A stretch of 51,063 nt of DNA from assembly GCA_002499545.1 (NCBI GenBank), contig DAME01000038.1:60111-111173 (forward strand), in the 5' to 3' direction. A model generated the notes under the pieces. It searched no databases and was not told where the DNA came from. It was given only the letters and a program-made list of their open reading frames with translations. The stretch is from Euryarchaeota archaeon UBA88. Lineage in GTDB: Archaea > Thermoplasmatota > Poseidoniia > Poseidoniales > Poseidoniaceae. Positions 26,890 to 34,925 of the stretch are shown one piece after another. Position 1 is the first letter of the stretch; each line of letters opens with the position of its first letter. The position numbers and the translations under genes were made by a program.

Positions 26890-27687
26890 ATGCAACAGTC
26901 TCACTGGATGCAGACGATTGGTAGAGTTGCCTTCCTTAATTGCGATCCACTGTTTTTCAATTTGAATAAAGAGTGGAACGTCCTTCCCGCACCTCCCGCG
27001 TGGCTGACTGGGCATCTGCTCCGGCGTGATTGCGTGTTGGCTCCAATTCCTGCTGCAGACTATGCGCGTCATGCAGATGAGTTGATTTTACTTCCTGAAA
27101 TTGGTATTTGCAGTAAAGGCGAAGTCGGCAGTGTCCTCGTTTTTGGGTCAATGCCCTTATCCGAAATGCGTTCGATAGCCCTTCCCACCGATTCGGCCAC
27201 ATCGGTTCAACTGCTGCGTTTCTTACTCTCCAAACACGACCTTCACCCGACACTCACGGTCATGGGTCCCGACTTTGACTCGATGCTCGAGCAGTGTGAT
27301 GGTGCTTTACTCATCGGCGACAGGGCACTGGAAAGCTCGAAATCACATCCTGATATGGTTCAGTTAGACCTTGGAGAAGATTGGCTTTCATACACTGGAA
27401 AACCGATGGTCTTTGGCGTATTTGCAGCTCGTAAGGACACACCCGTGGACATTTTGAAAAAAGCCCAAGGTGCTCTTCTTGATAACCTCGTGGAGTTTGA
27501 GCAAGTCCCCTCCCAACGTGAAAAGGTCATTCAGTGGTCAATGTCTCGCAGTGCAATGACTCATGAACGATTGGATCGTTATTTCGGCGAAGTATTCAAT
27601 CGCATTGATTCTGAAAATCTTGATGGCCTGAACCAATTTCTTGTCGAAGCATGTGGGCTTAGTCAAGGGCCACAGTTCGCCTGGTAA
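26890..27687 (+). CDS. mqnA: Chorismate dehydratase MqnA
   Basis: A 265-residue periplasmic-binding-protein-fold enzyme without a signal peptide. IGRVAFLNCDPLFF at residues 11-24, LAPIPAADYARH, and ALLIGDRAL near 138-146 match MqnA, which removes water from chorismate to give 3-enolpyruvyl-benzoate, the first committed step of the futalosine menaquinone pathway. The ATG at 26890 has AGGTG ahead of it, just past the MqnE stop. It is convergent with the beta-propeller gene, whose stop is immediately adjacent. Confidence 0.88.
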   Translation: MQQSHWMQTIGRVAFLNCDPLFFNLNKEWNVLPAPPAWLTGHLLRRDCVLAPIPAADYARHADELILLPEIGICSKGEVGSVLVFGSMPLSEMRSIALPTDSATSVQLLRFLLSKHDLHPTLTVMGPDFDSMLEQCDGALLIGDRALESSKSHPDMVQLDLGEDWLSYTGKPMVFGVFAARKDTPVDILKKAQGALLDNLVEFEQVPSQREKVIQWSMSRSAMTHERLDRYFGEVFNRIDSENLDGLNQFLVEACGLSQGPQFAW

Positions 27688-29883
27688 TCACAAATCGGGA
27701 TCTTTGTTTCCAGTTGTCACTCGCCGGGTGCGAGGCTTTGCATCGCTTTGCTGACCCTTGGAGACCGGCCTTTTTCCAGCAACCTTCTTGCGTGCCACTT
27801 TCTTTTGGCCAACGTCTTCGACCAGTTTTTTCCGCTTCACCGTGGTTATTGGGCCTTCACGATCGGAGGGTGCTCGCTTTGAACTCTTTCTGCGGGCAAT
27901 GGGCTTTTGTGGAGTAATGGGTTCTTCGAATGCACTACCTGTATTTTCGAACGTCTCATCCATGTCCAACGGATTGTCCTCTTCAGTCGGAACCTTTTCG
28001 AAATTCTCTGTGTCAATCACTTCAACTTCAGGATTGACCTCCTCCTCCTCATCATCAAAGTTCAACTCTATGCCATATGCATTTTTGGTTCGTATAAGAA
28101 CAATCAACCCAATCATTCCGATACCGAGTAGGGGCAGGAGAATCCAAGGATAGTCAACAATGATCGATGATATTCGCTGGAGGATACTTTGTTCCTCTTC
28201 TTCGCTTTCTGTCAGAGTAAAACTCAGTGATGATTCGATGGTCCACCATGGCGACCAGTATTGAGACTCGGAGTTACTGCTGTGTATGCTTACGTCGATT
28301 GGGTGCATTTCAGCGTGCTGGGCGATAGAGGAATCTGTCGCTAACGGCTGTTCTTTAATCGAGAACTCAAATGGGTATTCAATGGCTTCACTTATGTTCA
28401 TTCGCAAGGTATGAGTTACAAAAATATGGGTTTTCAGATCGTCTTGTGCCGTGAGAGTCATACCGCTTTGGACAGCACATTGTACCACTGGGTCTTCCAG
28501 TTGTCCAGATACCAATTCAAGGGAACTCATCCAAGAATTAGCGAAATGGTTGGTGTTCATGTTCTTGCATATGGCTTGGGCGAACAAGTCGGTCTCAGAT
28601 TGGCTGAGTTTCGAATCTGCAATCACTGAACGACGAGAAAGATTTCGAATTTCTGACGAGGTTTGTATGTCGAGTACGAACGTATCCTCGATAACGAAAC
28701 TTGTGCCGTTGATGAACATTTTGACATGGCGGATCGTATCGGGGTTGGGCTCCCGCTCGCACTCATCGGTAAACGAATTGCAGTAACTATCGTATTCATC
28801 GGTGATCGCATCTCCATCATCGTCTCCATCGAAACGGTCGGGTATGTTATCGCCGTCTAAATCTGCACCAGTTTCTCCAAATCCATTTGGGACAGTTGCA
28901 GCAGCATAGACTGCGATATGAGCAGTGTCGGTTGCAACAAAAGCCTTCTGACGAATACCGAATTGGTTTTCGATAATGGCCAGATCAAGTGCCTGATGGC
29001 CGAGATAAATAGACATAGATTCCGATAGGGTTTCCGAAAGAAGTGTCAGTATCCGGGGCTCTTGACCAGTCTCGAGCACGTGAATCTTATCATCATCGTT
29101 CGACCATTTGAAATCGGATCCTCCGACGAGTTGCGTGTCAACCAGCGAGCCACCGGAAAACAACCATGTGCTGAGGCTTCCCTCTTCAGTCAGTAATGCT
29201 ATACGCTCATCATTCGAGTTAAATGCACAGGCTTCTATCTTCGTTCCAACGTTCCAAACCTTCTCGGTAGGATTTCCCTGTGATGTCCACATCACGGCCC
29301 TACCTGCTTCATCACCGGTAATGAGATAGTTGCCTGATTGTGAATAAGCAATGCACGTAACCATGGAGTTGTGGCCACCATCAAAAGATTGTTCTATTTG
29401 CATATCAGATGAACGCAATATATCGATGCCGTTGTTGTTGTTTGGAATGGCTAAAAATGTACCGTCAGGCGACCATGAAATCATGTTTGGTCGAGCGTTC
29501 GAAGATTGTTCTAACGAGGTCAAACTCATTGTGTCCATCGATATGATCTGTATCGTATCAGGTTGCGATGCCGAACCGGACCTTGAGACGGCAAGTTTGC
29601 CCCCATCTGGTGAAAAGCGTAAGTCCAAAACGCTGCTCTCAATTTCAATCTCTGCAAGAAGTGACAGCGTTTCGACAGAGTGAATTGCAACCAACCCATC
29701 GTAACCGCTTGCCAAGTAGGTCGAAGAATTATCAATATCCACGCTGCTTGACTTCGAACCGCTTGATGTATGGGTGACGTCGGAATATGCAATATCGGAG
29801 TACTGAGCCGAAGACAATGGGACTGACATCAACAAGAGTACAAGTGATGAGCAAAGTAGCCTTAGCCGAAGTCCCCGCTTCAT
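27688..29883 (-). CDS. Secreted beta-propeller (WD40-like) protein with calcium-binding repeat, membrane anchor and basic tail
   Basis: A 731-residue surface protein. Residues 1-27 are a signal peptide (basic start, LVLLLMS core, SSAQ end). About 45-320 contain WD40-like blades (SPDGGKLAVS, SPDGTFLAIP, SQSGNYLITGDEAGRAVMW). Residues about 340-366 are an Asp-rich repeat (DLDGDNIPDRFDGDDDGD), like thrombospondin type 3 calcium sites. One membrane helix lies near 575-598, followed by an acidic segment and then a Lys/Arg-rich cytoplasmic tail (residues about 660-731). The ATG at 29883 starts a clean signal peptide and has GGGG upstream; an ATG at 29928 would add 15 residues. Function unknown; perhaps cell-surface sensing or adhesion. 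Confidence 0.78.
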   Translation of the reverse strand: MKRGLRLRLLCSSLVLLLMSVPLSSAQYSDIAYSDVTHTSSGSKSSSVDIDNSSTYLASGYDGLVAIHSVETLSLLAEIEIESSVLDLRFSPDGGKLAVSRSGSASQPDTIQIISMDTMSLTSLEQSSNARPNMISWSPDGTFLAIPNNNNGIDILRSSDMQIEQSFDGGHNSMVTCIAYSQSGNYLITGDEAGRAVMWTSQGNPTEKVWNVGTKIEACAFNSNDERIALLTEEGSLSTWLFSGGSLVDTQLVGGSDFKWSNDDDKIHVLETGQEPRILTLLSETLSESMSIYLGHQALDLAIIENQFGIRQKAFVATDTAHIAVYAAATVPNGFGETGADLDGDNIPDRFDGDDDGDAITDEYDSYCNSFTDECEREPNPDTIRHVKMFINGTSFVIEDTFVLDIQTSSEIRNLSRRSVIADSKLSQSETDLFAQAICKNMNTNHFANSWMSSLELVSGQLEDPVVQCAVQSGMTLTAQDDLKTHIFVTHTLRMNISEAIEYPFEFSIKEQPLATDSSIAQHAEMHPIDVSIHSSNSESQYWSPWWTIESSLSFTLTESEEEEQSILQRISSIIVDYPWILLPLLGIGMIGLIVLIRTKNAYGIELNFDDEEEEVNPEVEVIDTENFEKVPTEEDNPLDMDETFENTGSAFEEPITPQKPIARRKSSKRAPSDREGPITTVKRKKLVEDVGQKKVARKKVAGKRPVSKGQQSDAKPRTRRVTTGNKDPDL

Positions 29884-30004
29884 AGAACGCCCCTGCAGAG
29901 TACGCTGTGCATCATCGCTTGAAAACATGGCGACGGATTCGTATCATTGAGGTGCAAGACGAAACCATCGGTTGGTTCATCAAGGTCGCTCTATTCGGGT
30001 GAGC

Positions 30005-30892
30005 ATGGTGACTGAGTTACCCCTTGATGAAAACGGCAACAAGATTGTACGTATTGGCCACTCCCCCGACCCAGATGATGCGTTCATGTTTCATGCAATG
30101 ACCACAGGAGCTTTTCCTACCCCTGGATACAATTTCGTACATGAATTACAAGATATCGAAACCCTCAATCATCGTGCGATGAACTGCGAATTGGAAGTTT
30201 CCGCCGTTTCAATCCATGCATTTCCAGAAATCTCAAAGGATTATTCCCTGATGAACTGCGGTGCTTCAATGGGTGAGGGCTATGGACCAATGGTCGTGTC
30301 TCTTCCTGATGTCACAGAAGAAGAAGCTCGTAATTCACCCATCGCAGTTCCGGGATTGAAGACCAGTGCATACCTTGGTTTACGCTTGGCATGGGGCGAT
30401 TGTGAGATTGCAGTTGTACCGTTCGATGAAATCATTCCTCGCATACTTGACGGCACATACAAAAGCGGCTTGATTATTCACGAGGGGCAGTTGACCTATG
30501 TCGAACACAACCTCTCAGTTCACATTGATTTAGGTGTATGGTGGAACGAACGAACCGGAGGCTGGCCAATGCCTCTAGGCGGCAATGTCGTTCGAAGAGA
30601 CCTCGGGCAAACCGTCATGGAAGATATCACCAAATATACGAAGATGAGTATCGAGTTTGCGCTCAAATCGCCTGATGAAGCACTGGAGTTCGCTAAAAAG
30701 TGGGGTCGTGGAATTGACGATGATACAAACCGAGAATTTGTCGGCATGTACGTTAACGATCGCACAATCGATTACGAACAAGAGGGTCGCGACTCGGTTC
30801 GTCAATTCATATCAGAGGGTCAAGAACTTGGTCTAATTCAGTCAAACTTTGACACTCAATCGATGGTTTTCATCGGTTCAAATGAGGGATAA
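30005..30892 (+). CDS. mqnD: 1,4-dihydroxy-6-naphthoate synthase MqnD
   Basis: A 295-residue protein of the MqnD family: IGHSPDPDDAFMFHAM near residue 17, VSAVSIHAFPEIS, GEGYGPMVVS and LIIHEGQLTY are typical. It turns cyclic dehypoxanthine futalosine into 1,4-dihydroxy-6-naphthoate, the aromatic core of menaquinone. With MqnE and MqnA at 25.7-27.7 kb it shows that this archaeon uses the futalosine pathway; MqnB/MqnC and the prenyl transferase are not in the window. The ATG at 30005 follows GGTGAG closely; a GTG directly after it is the alternative. The next gene starts 2 bases after the stop. Confidence 0.9.
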   Translation: MVTELPLDENGNKIVRIGHSPDPDDAFMFHAMTTGAFPTPGYNFVHELQDIETLNHRAMNCELEVSAVSIHAFPEISKDYSLMNCGASMGEGYGPMVVSLPDVTEEEARNSPIAVPGLKTSAYLGLRLAWGDCEIAVVPFDEIIPRILDGTYKSGLIIHEGQLTYVEHNLSVHIDLGVWWNERTGGWPMPLGGNVVRRDLGQTVMEDITKYTKMSIEFALKSPDEALEFAKKWGRGIDDDTNREFVGMYVNDRTIDYEQEGRDSVRQFISEGQELGLIQSNFDTQSMVFIGSNEG

Positions 30893-30894
30893 AG

Positions 30895-31383
30895 ATGAGT
30901 GTTGCTGACCGTATTCCTGGCGTCAGTCAATTCGGTTCAGTAGATCCTGCACCTCCAGAAGCAAGGGGAGATGTCGCTCAATGGAAGGCAACTTTGCTTG
31001 ATGAATCCTCACCCATGTTTCAGCGAATGCGATCTGTGTTTTCACTTCGTAACAGCGGAACAGATGAGGGTTGCTTAGCTTTATGCGAAGCGTTCAGTGC
31101 TGACAGTGCTCTGCTTCGTCACGAACTTGCCTACGTCCTTGGCCAGATGCAGAACTCTGCCGCCCTCCCATCGCTTATCGAGAGATTAAGTGATCCCGAT
31201 GAGCATTTAATGGTGCGTCATGAAGCTGCGGAAGCACTTGGAGCCATAGGCAACATGGATGCAAAACCAGCATTGGAACAATTTCTAGAAGATGAAAACC
31301 CTGAAGTGGCAGAATCTTGCGAAGTAGCCCTTGACTTGCTTAATTGGTGTGCTTCACCTCAATGGGAAGATACCAAATGGTGA
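30895..31383 (+). CDS. HEAT-repeat protein equivalent to the N-terminal half of deoxyhypusine hydroxylase
   Basis: A 162-residue HEAT-repeat protein with two His-Glu metal-binding motifs: LLRHELAYVLGQM (His76, Glu77) and MVRHEAAEALGAIG (His109, Glu110), 33 residues apart, the same spacing I recall between the first two such motifs of human DOHH. The ending PEVAESCEVALDLLNW also follows the DOHH half-repeat. Eukaryotic DOHH has four such motifs in two halves holding a di-iron centre and hydroxylates deoxyhypusine in eIF5A. Here only one half exists, so a homodimer could supply four motifs. Alternatives are a phycocyanobilin-lyase-like or generic HEAT protein. It is coupled to MqnD (2-base gap), though no pathway link is evident. 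Confidence 0.8.
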   Translation: MSVADRIPGVSQFGSVDPAPPEARGDVAQWKATLLDESSPMFQRMRSVFSLRNSGTDEGCLALCEAFSADSALLRHELAYVLGQMQNSAALPSLIERLSDPDEHLMVRHEAAEALGAIGNMDAKPALEQFLEDENPEVAESCEVALDLLNWCASPQWEDTKW

Positions 31384-31439
31384 TTTTTAGCCCCCACATT
31401 CAAAGACTGGAGATTGCTGGACTCTAACAGAGGGATTGT

Positions 31440-31646
31440 ATGCCGCACGACCACATAACACTTGCACAAGCACCAAACGGTGAAATTGGACCCCGTTGTG
31501 AACGCTGTGGTGTTCGCTTGACGTTCGGCAGTGCAATGGTGGTAGGAAAATTCTACATGTGCTGGGAGCATTATGTTGAGGTGACCGGTGCAGACACCTC
31601 CACGACCATTGGTGAAGCCGATGAACGATTCTGGATGACTGAGTAA
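31440..31646 (+). CDS. Small CxxC/CxxH protein, probable zinc binder
   Basis: A 68-residue protein with Cys20, Cys23, Cys41 and His44 (CERC and CWEH), likely one zinc site. AGAGGG precedes the ATG at 31440. No known family recognised. It lies between the DOHH-like gene and the primase gene on the same strand and is probably expressed with them. A frame on the opposite strand here has no such pattern and is rejected. Confidence 0.6.
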   Translation: MPHDHITLAQAPNGEIGPRCERCGVRLTFGSAMVVGKFYMCWEHYVEVTGADTSTTIGEADERFWMTE

Positions 31647-31693
31647 GCACGCTCATTCAAGAACCCTCACCTCCAGCGCCTTATGGGTGCGGT

Positions 31694-32896
31694 ATGTCAA
31701 GTGGTTGGGCCAGATTCGCACATCGTTTCGGTACATATTATCGAAGTGCTGAGTTTTGGAGCCCCCCTCGGTTGAAAACCCGTGAATGGATGTTCATACC
31801 GTTTGGGGAAGGTGCTCCTATTCGCCACAAGGGATTTCATGACATGCAGGCAGTACGGTCTTTCATCACTGGTAGGTCGATGCATTCGTGTTTTTACTCA
31901 ACAGCCTATTGGGAGCGCCCGTTTGAAATGAAAATGTCGGATAAAAATTGGCTCGGTGCTGATCTAATTTTTGACCTCGATGGAGATCACTTACCTGGCG
32001 TTACTGACCGAGACTTCCCGGGTATGCTTGAAGTGATTCACGAACAAGCATGGTCGTTGTGGAATGACTTTCTCGAGCCAGAATTTGGTTTTGATCAAAA
32101 ATATTTACAGGTGACTTTTTCCGGACACCGAGGATTCCATTTACATTATCGAGACCCAGCGTTGTTCCACCTTGATTCCGAAGCCCGTCGTGAAATGGTC
32201 TCGTATATTCGTGGCGAAGGTGTGGACGTCAATGGAGGACTTGCTCGTTACCATGATCTTACTTCAGAAGGATGGACTCGACGTATTCGAGATGGAATGA
32301 ATGGCATGATTACTAAACTGCAATCAATTGCACAAAAAACTCCGAATTACCGTACTGATCTCTCTCTACTTCATGAAGGCTTGAAAGCACAATCTCAGCG
32401 AGAAGGAAGGACATCGACGAAGGGCCTCACTTCAATTCAAAACTTGGCAGACATAGTGAATCATGAAGGACGCGCTGAGCGACTGAGAAGCGGGATGTTC
32501 GGTGTTCTGGATAAGCATCAGGGGTTGTTTTTAGATCTTTTAAAGACGGATTCCTCCGTCGTTCTCGGATCTGCGGGTGAAACCGATGAGGTCGTCACCA
32601 TCGATGTGCGACGGCAAATTCGCTGGCCGACGTCACTTCACGGTAAATCAGGTATGCGCGTCAGTGAATTCCCATTGAACCGACTGGACCCCGATTCATC
32701 AAACCCCTATTCACCTCTTCATGAAGCATTAGCTCTCAGTACGCAAGACATCATTGAAGTGGAAATGATTGTTGATGATTCGATTGCACAATTCGAAGAT
32801 ACTGTCTATGATAAACAGTCAGGAGAACGGTTTGAAATTCATGAAGCAGGCGCGACATTCCTCGTGCTAAAGGGTTGGGCGAAAATTGTTTCGTAG
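31694..32896 (+). CDS. priS: DNA primase small (catalytic) subunit PriS
   Basis: A 400-residue archaeal/eukaryotic-type primase that makes the short primers for DNA replication. The catalytic acidic motif FDLDGDH lies at residues 93-99 (Asp94 and Asp96 as metal ligands), and SGHRGFHLH at 143-151 is the nucleotide-binding motif. The C-terminal domain with RRQIRWPTSLHGKSGMRVSE fits the family. The large subunit PriL is not in the window. GGTGCGGT directly precedes the ATG at 31694. Downstream genes for a Pro-rich and a membrane protein follow on the same strand. Confidence 0.95.
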   Translation: MSSGWARFAHRFGTYYRSAEFWSPPRLKTREWMFIPFGEGAPIRHKGFHDMQAVRSFITGRSMHSCFYSTAYWERPFEMKMSDKNWLGADLIFDLDGDHLPGVTDRDFPGMLEVIHEQAWSLWNDFLEPEFGFDQKYLQVTFSGHRGFHLHYRDPALFHLDSEARREMVSYIRGEGVDVNGGLARYHDLTSEGWTRRIRDGMNGMITKLQSIAQKTPNYRTDLSLLHEGLKAQSQREGRTSTKGLTSIQNLADIVNHEGRAERLRSGMFGVLDKHQGLFLDLLKTDSSVVLGSAGETDEVVTIDVRRQIRWPTSLHGKSGMRVSEFPLNRLDPDSSNPYSPLHEALALSTQDIIEVEMIVDDSIAQFEDTVYDKQSGERFEIHEAGATFLVLKGWAKIVS

Positions 32897-32991
32897 GGCA
32901 TAGATTTCTGTTCAAACCATGCAATCTCAATGGTCCAATCAAGGTAAGGTTCAAGACCGCATCCACATCCAACCGTTTAGAGGTGAACCAC

Positions 32992-33972
32992 ATGGGTCTG
33001 CGCAAAGGCAAGAAAAAACAGTCGCAAACGCCCCCTACACCGGGTTTCCAACTTCCACCACTTCCCGGAGTTGATTTACCTCCACCTTCTCAAGGAATTC
33101 CAGCGCCTCTGCCGCTTCCTGCAGCCCCGCTCCCTGCAGCTCCGCCAATTCCACCGGTATCGTCAGTACCGGCAACTACCGAGGCTCTCACTGCAGCACC
33201 GCTCCCCAATGTTGCTTCAACAAAAACGGCAGATACTGCTGACGAATCAGCGTACGGTGACATTTGGGCAAAGCGTTCAGATAAACCGTTGCAGCAGATA
33301 TACGGTCACATCGACCGTATTTCTACCAACCAAGCCGGTTCTCTTCTCGACCGGTATGCAGACCGTTTTGGCCATTCACTTGACCGAGATATTATCGTCT
33401 TACGGAAAAAAGAGCGAGAAGACAAGATTTCAGAAATCCGCGATGCTCCTACAATTGAACTCATTGATGAACAAAGCGATGACGGTGACCTCGAATCGCA
33501 ACTTAAGTCCGTCGAAGACGAACTTCGTTCTCTGAAACCGGAATATCAAGCGGCAAAATCTGCTGGTGATTCCGAACTACTTTCCCAGATTCGTCCCGTG
33601 CTTGAAAGTTTGATGAATGAACGTAAATCTATCAAGTCAATGTTGGAAGGCGAATCAACATCAATTGCTCAAGAAGCCGACGATGAAGATGAGGGATCTG
33701 AGGACATGTTCCCAACATTTGTCGCCATTGTTGATGATTTGTTAGGCTCGAATCTCTCTGAAGAGGTTGTTTCAGAATTTATTGCCAGTGACGACTTTGC
33801 CGTTTATCAAGAAGTTGGTAGCGACCCGGCGGGAGCTGATGAAGATATGCGTGCTCTTTTCTTCAGTATTGTCGATGGGCAACTCGGTAATATGGACGAA
33901 GATAAAATCAATCTCTTTGTCCAATCAGATAACTTTGAAGTTTACAGTGCCATTGGTGCACTCTATCAATAA
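32992..33972 (+). CDS. Pro-rich, coiled-coil protein with a duplicated C-terminal motif, unknown function
   Basis: A 326-residue protein. Residues 1-10 are basic (GLRKGKKKQ), 11-75 are Pro/Ala/Leu-rich and probably disordered, 135-225 form charged helices with coiled-coil character, and 240-321 contain two copies of a roughly 34-residue motif: FVAIVDDLLG...SDDFAVYQEVG and FFSIVDGQLG...SDNFEVYSAIG. No membrane segment or enzyme motif. GAGGTGA at 32980-32986 sets the ATG at 32992. It is followed 14 bases later by an RDD-like membrane protein that starts with a similar MGL, and the pair may work together. Not recognised as any named family. Confidence 0.75.
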   Translation: MGLRKGKKKQSQTPPTPGFQLPPLPGVDLPPPSQGIPAPLPLPAAPLPAAPPIPPVSSVPATTEALTAAPLPNVASTKTADTADESAYGDIWAKRSDKPLQQIYGHIDRISTNQAGSLLDRYADRFGHSLDRDIIVLRKKEREDKISEIRDAPTIELIDEQSDDGDLESQLKSVEDELRSLKPEYQAAKSAGDSELLSQIRPVLESLMNERKSIKSMLEGESTSIAQEADDEDEGSEDMFPTFVAIVDDLLGSNLSEEVVSEFIASDDFAVYQEVGSDPAGADEDMRALFFSIVDGQLGNMDEDKINLFVQSDNFEVYSAIGALYQ

Positions 33973-33986
33973 AGGAAGTGAAACAT

Positions 33987-34913
33987 ATGGGATTACTCGA
34001 TAAAGCAAGCGACGCCGCAAGTCCAGCCGCAAAGAAACCGGTGGCTAAAGCGAAGCCAAAAGCAGTTGCTAAAGCCAAACCAAAGGCTGTTAAAATTGCA
34101 GATGAACCTGCAGCAGTCAAAGCAAAACCTGTTAAAGCGAAGCGAGTAAAGAAAGCGAAAGTTCGTCCTCAAGGACTTCCATCTGACTTTGAAATTGCCT
34201 CACCAAATTCTCGTCGTATCGCTTGGTTCACGAATTTCGTAGTCAACTTGGGGCCAATTTTTGGATTCCTTTTTGCTGTCGCAATATTGGATGCATTCAC
34301 AACTACCGCTGCCATTATAGCGCTTACTGCTCTGATTCTGAACTTATTCGTTGTACCAATCATGTCTGGTCGTACGCTTGGTAACTTTGTTTCAAGAACA
34401 AAGAACATAACTTCGTCTGGCGTTAAACCTAATCTCGTACACGGGATACTTGGTAATTCGACCGGTATTCTTTCTTTAATGGGCATCGTCATGCTGATGA
34501 TCAACGCCGGATCTATGTTTACTGAAAGTGGCTCTGCCCAAATCTGGGCCTCGATTTGGTCGATTATCGGATTGGTGTTTATTATTCTCTTCTTTGTGAA
34601 TTCATCGTTTCGGCGTGGAAGTGAAACCTCACAAGGTCTCTATGATTCATTATTTGGAGCCTACCTTGTCAAGCACGTACCTGCAGAAGGTGAAGCATCC
34701 TCTGGCTTCATTGGGCGTCTTGAGGGCATGGCCTCGTACGGTGACCGCTTCACTGAGCGTAGTGAAGCACGCAAAGCAAAGAAGGCTGAGAAAGCCGAGA
34801 AAGTAAAAACAGTTTCTGAATCTACAGCTGATGATTCTATCGATGCTGAATCGGAGACGAATTCGGATACAGAAGAAGAAAAAGCATCTTCAAAGAAAGC
34901 TAAGAAAAACTGA
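33987..34913 (+). CDS. RDD-like four-helix membrane protein with Lys/Ala/Pro-rich tails
   Basis: A 308-residue protein. Residues 12-62 are a histone-H1-like tail dense in Lys, Ala and Pro (repeated AKAKPKAV). Membrane helices lie near 80-101, 106-126, 155-176 and 188-207; RRIAWFTNF and SGRTLGNFVSRTKN resemble the RDD family (Arg in helix 1, G in the loop). The C-terminal 50 residues are again Lys-rich, then acidic, then Lys-rich. An even helix count puts both tails on the same, probably cytoplasmic, side. GGAAGTG precedes the ATG at 33987; an upstream GTG at 33978 is possible. RDD proteins are proposed transporters or scaffolds; the basic tails are unusual. Confidence 0.72.
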   Translation: MGLLDKASDAASPAAKKPVAKAKPKAVAKAKPKAVKIADEPAAVKAKPVKAKRVKKAKVRPQGLPSDFEIASPNSRRIAWFTNFVVNLGPIFGFLFAVAILDAFTTTAAIIALTALILNLFVVPIMSGRTLGNFVSRTKNITSSGVKPNLVHGILGNSTGILSLMGIVMLMINAGSMFTESGSAQIWASIWSIIGLVFIILFFVNSSFRRGSETSQGLYDSLFGAYLVKHVPAEGEASSGFIGRLEGMASYGDRFTERSEARKAKKAEKAEKVKTVSESTADDSIDAESETNSDTEEEKASSKKAKKN

Positions 34914-34925
34914 TTGCGTGTTCGT

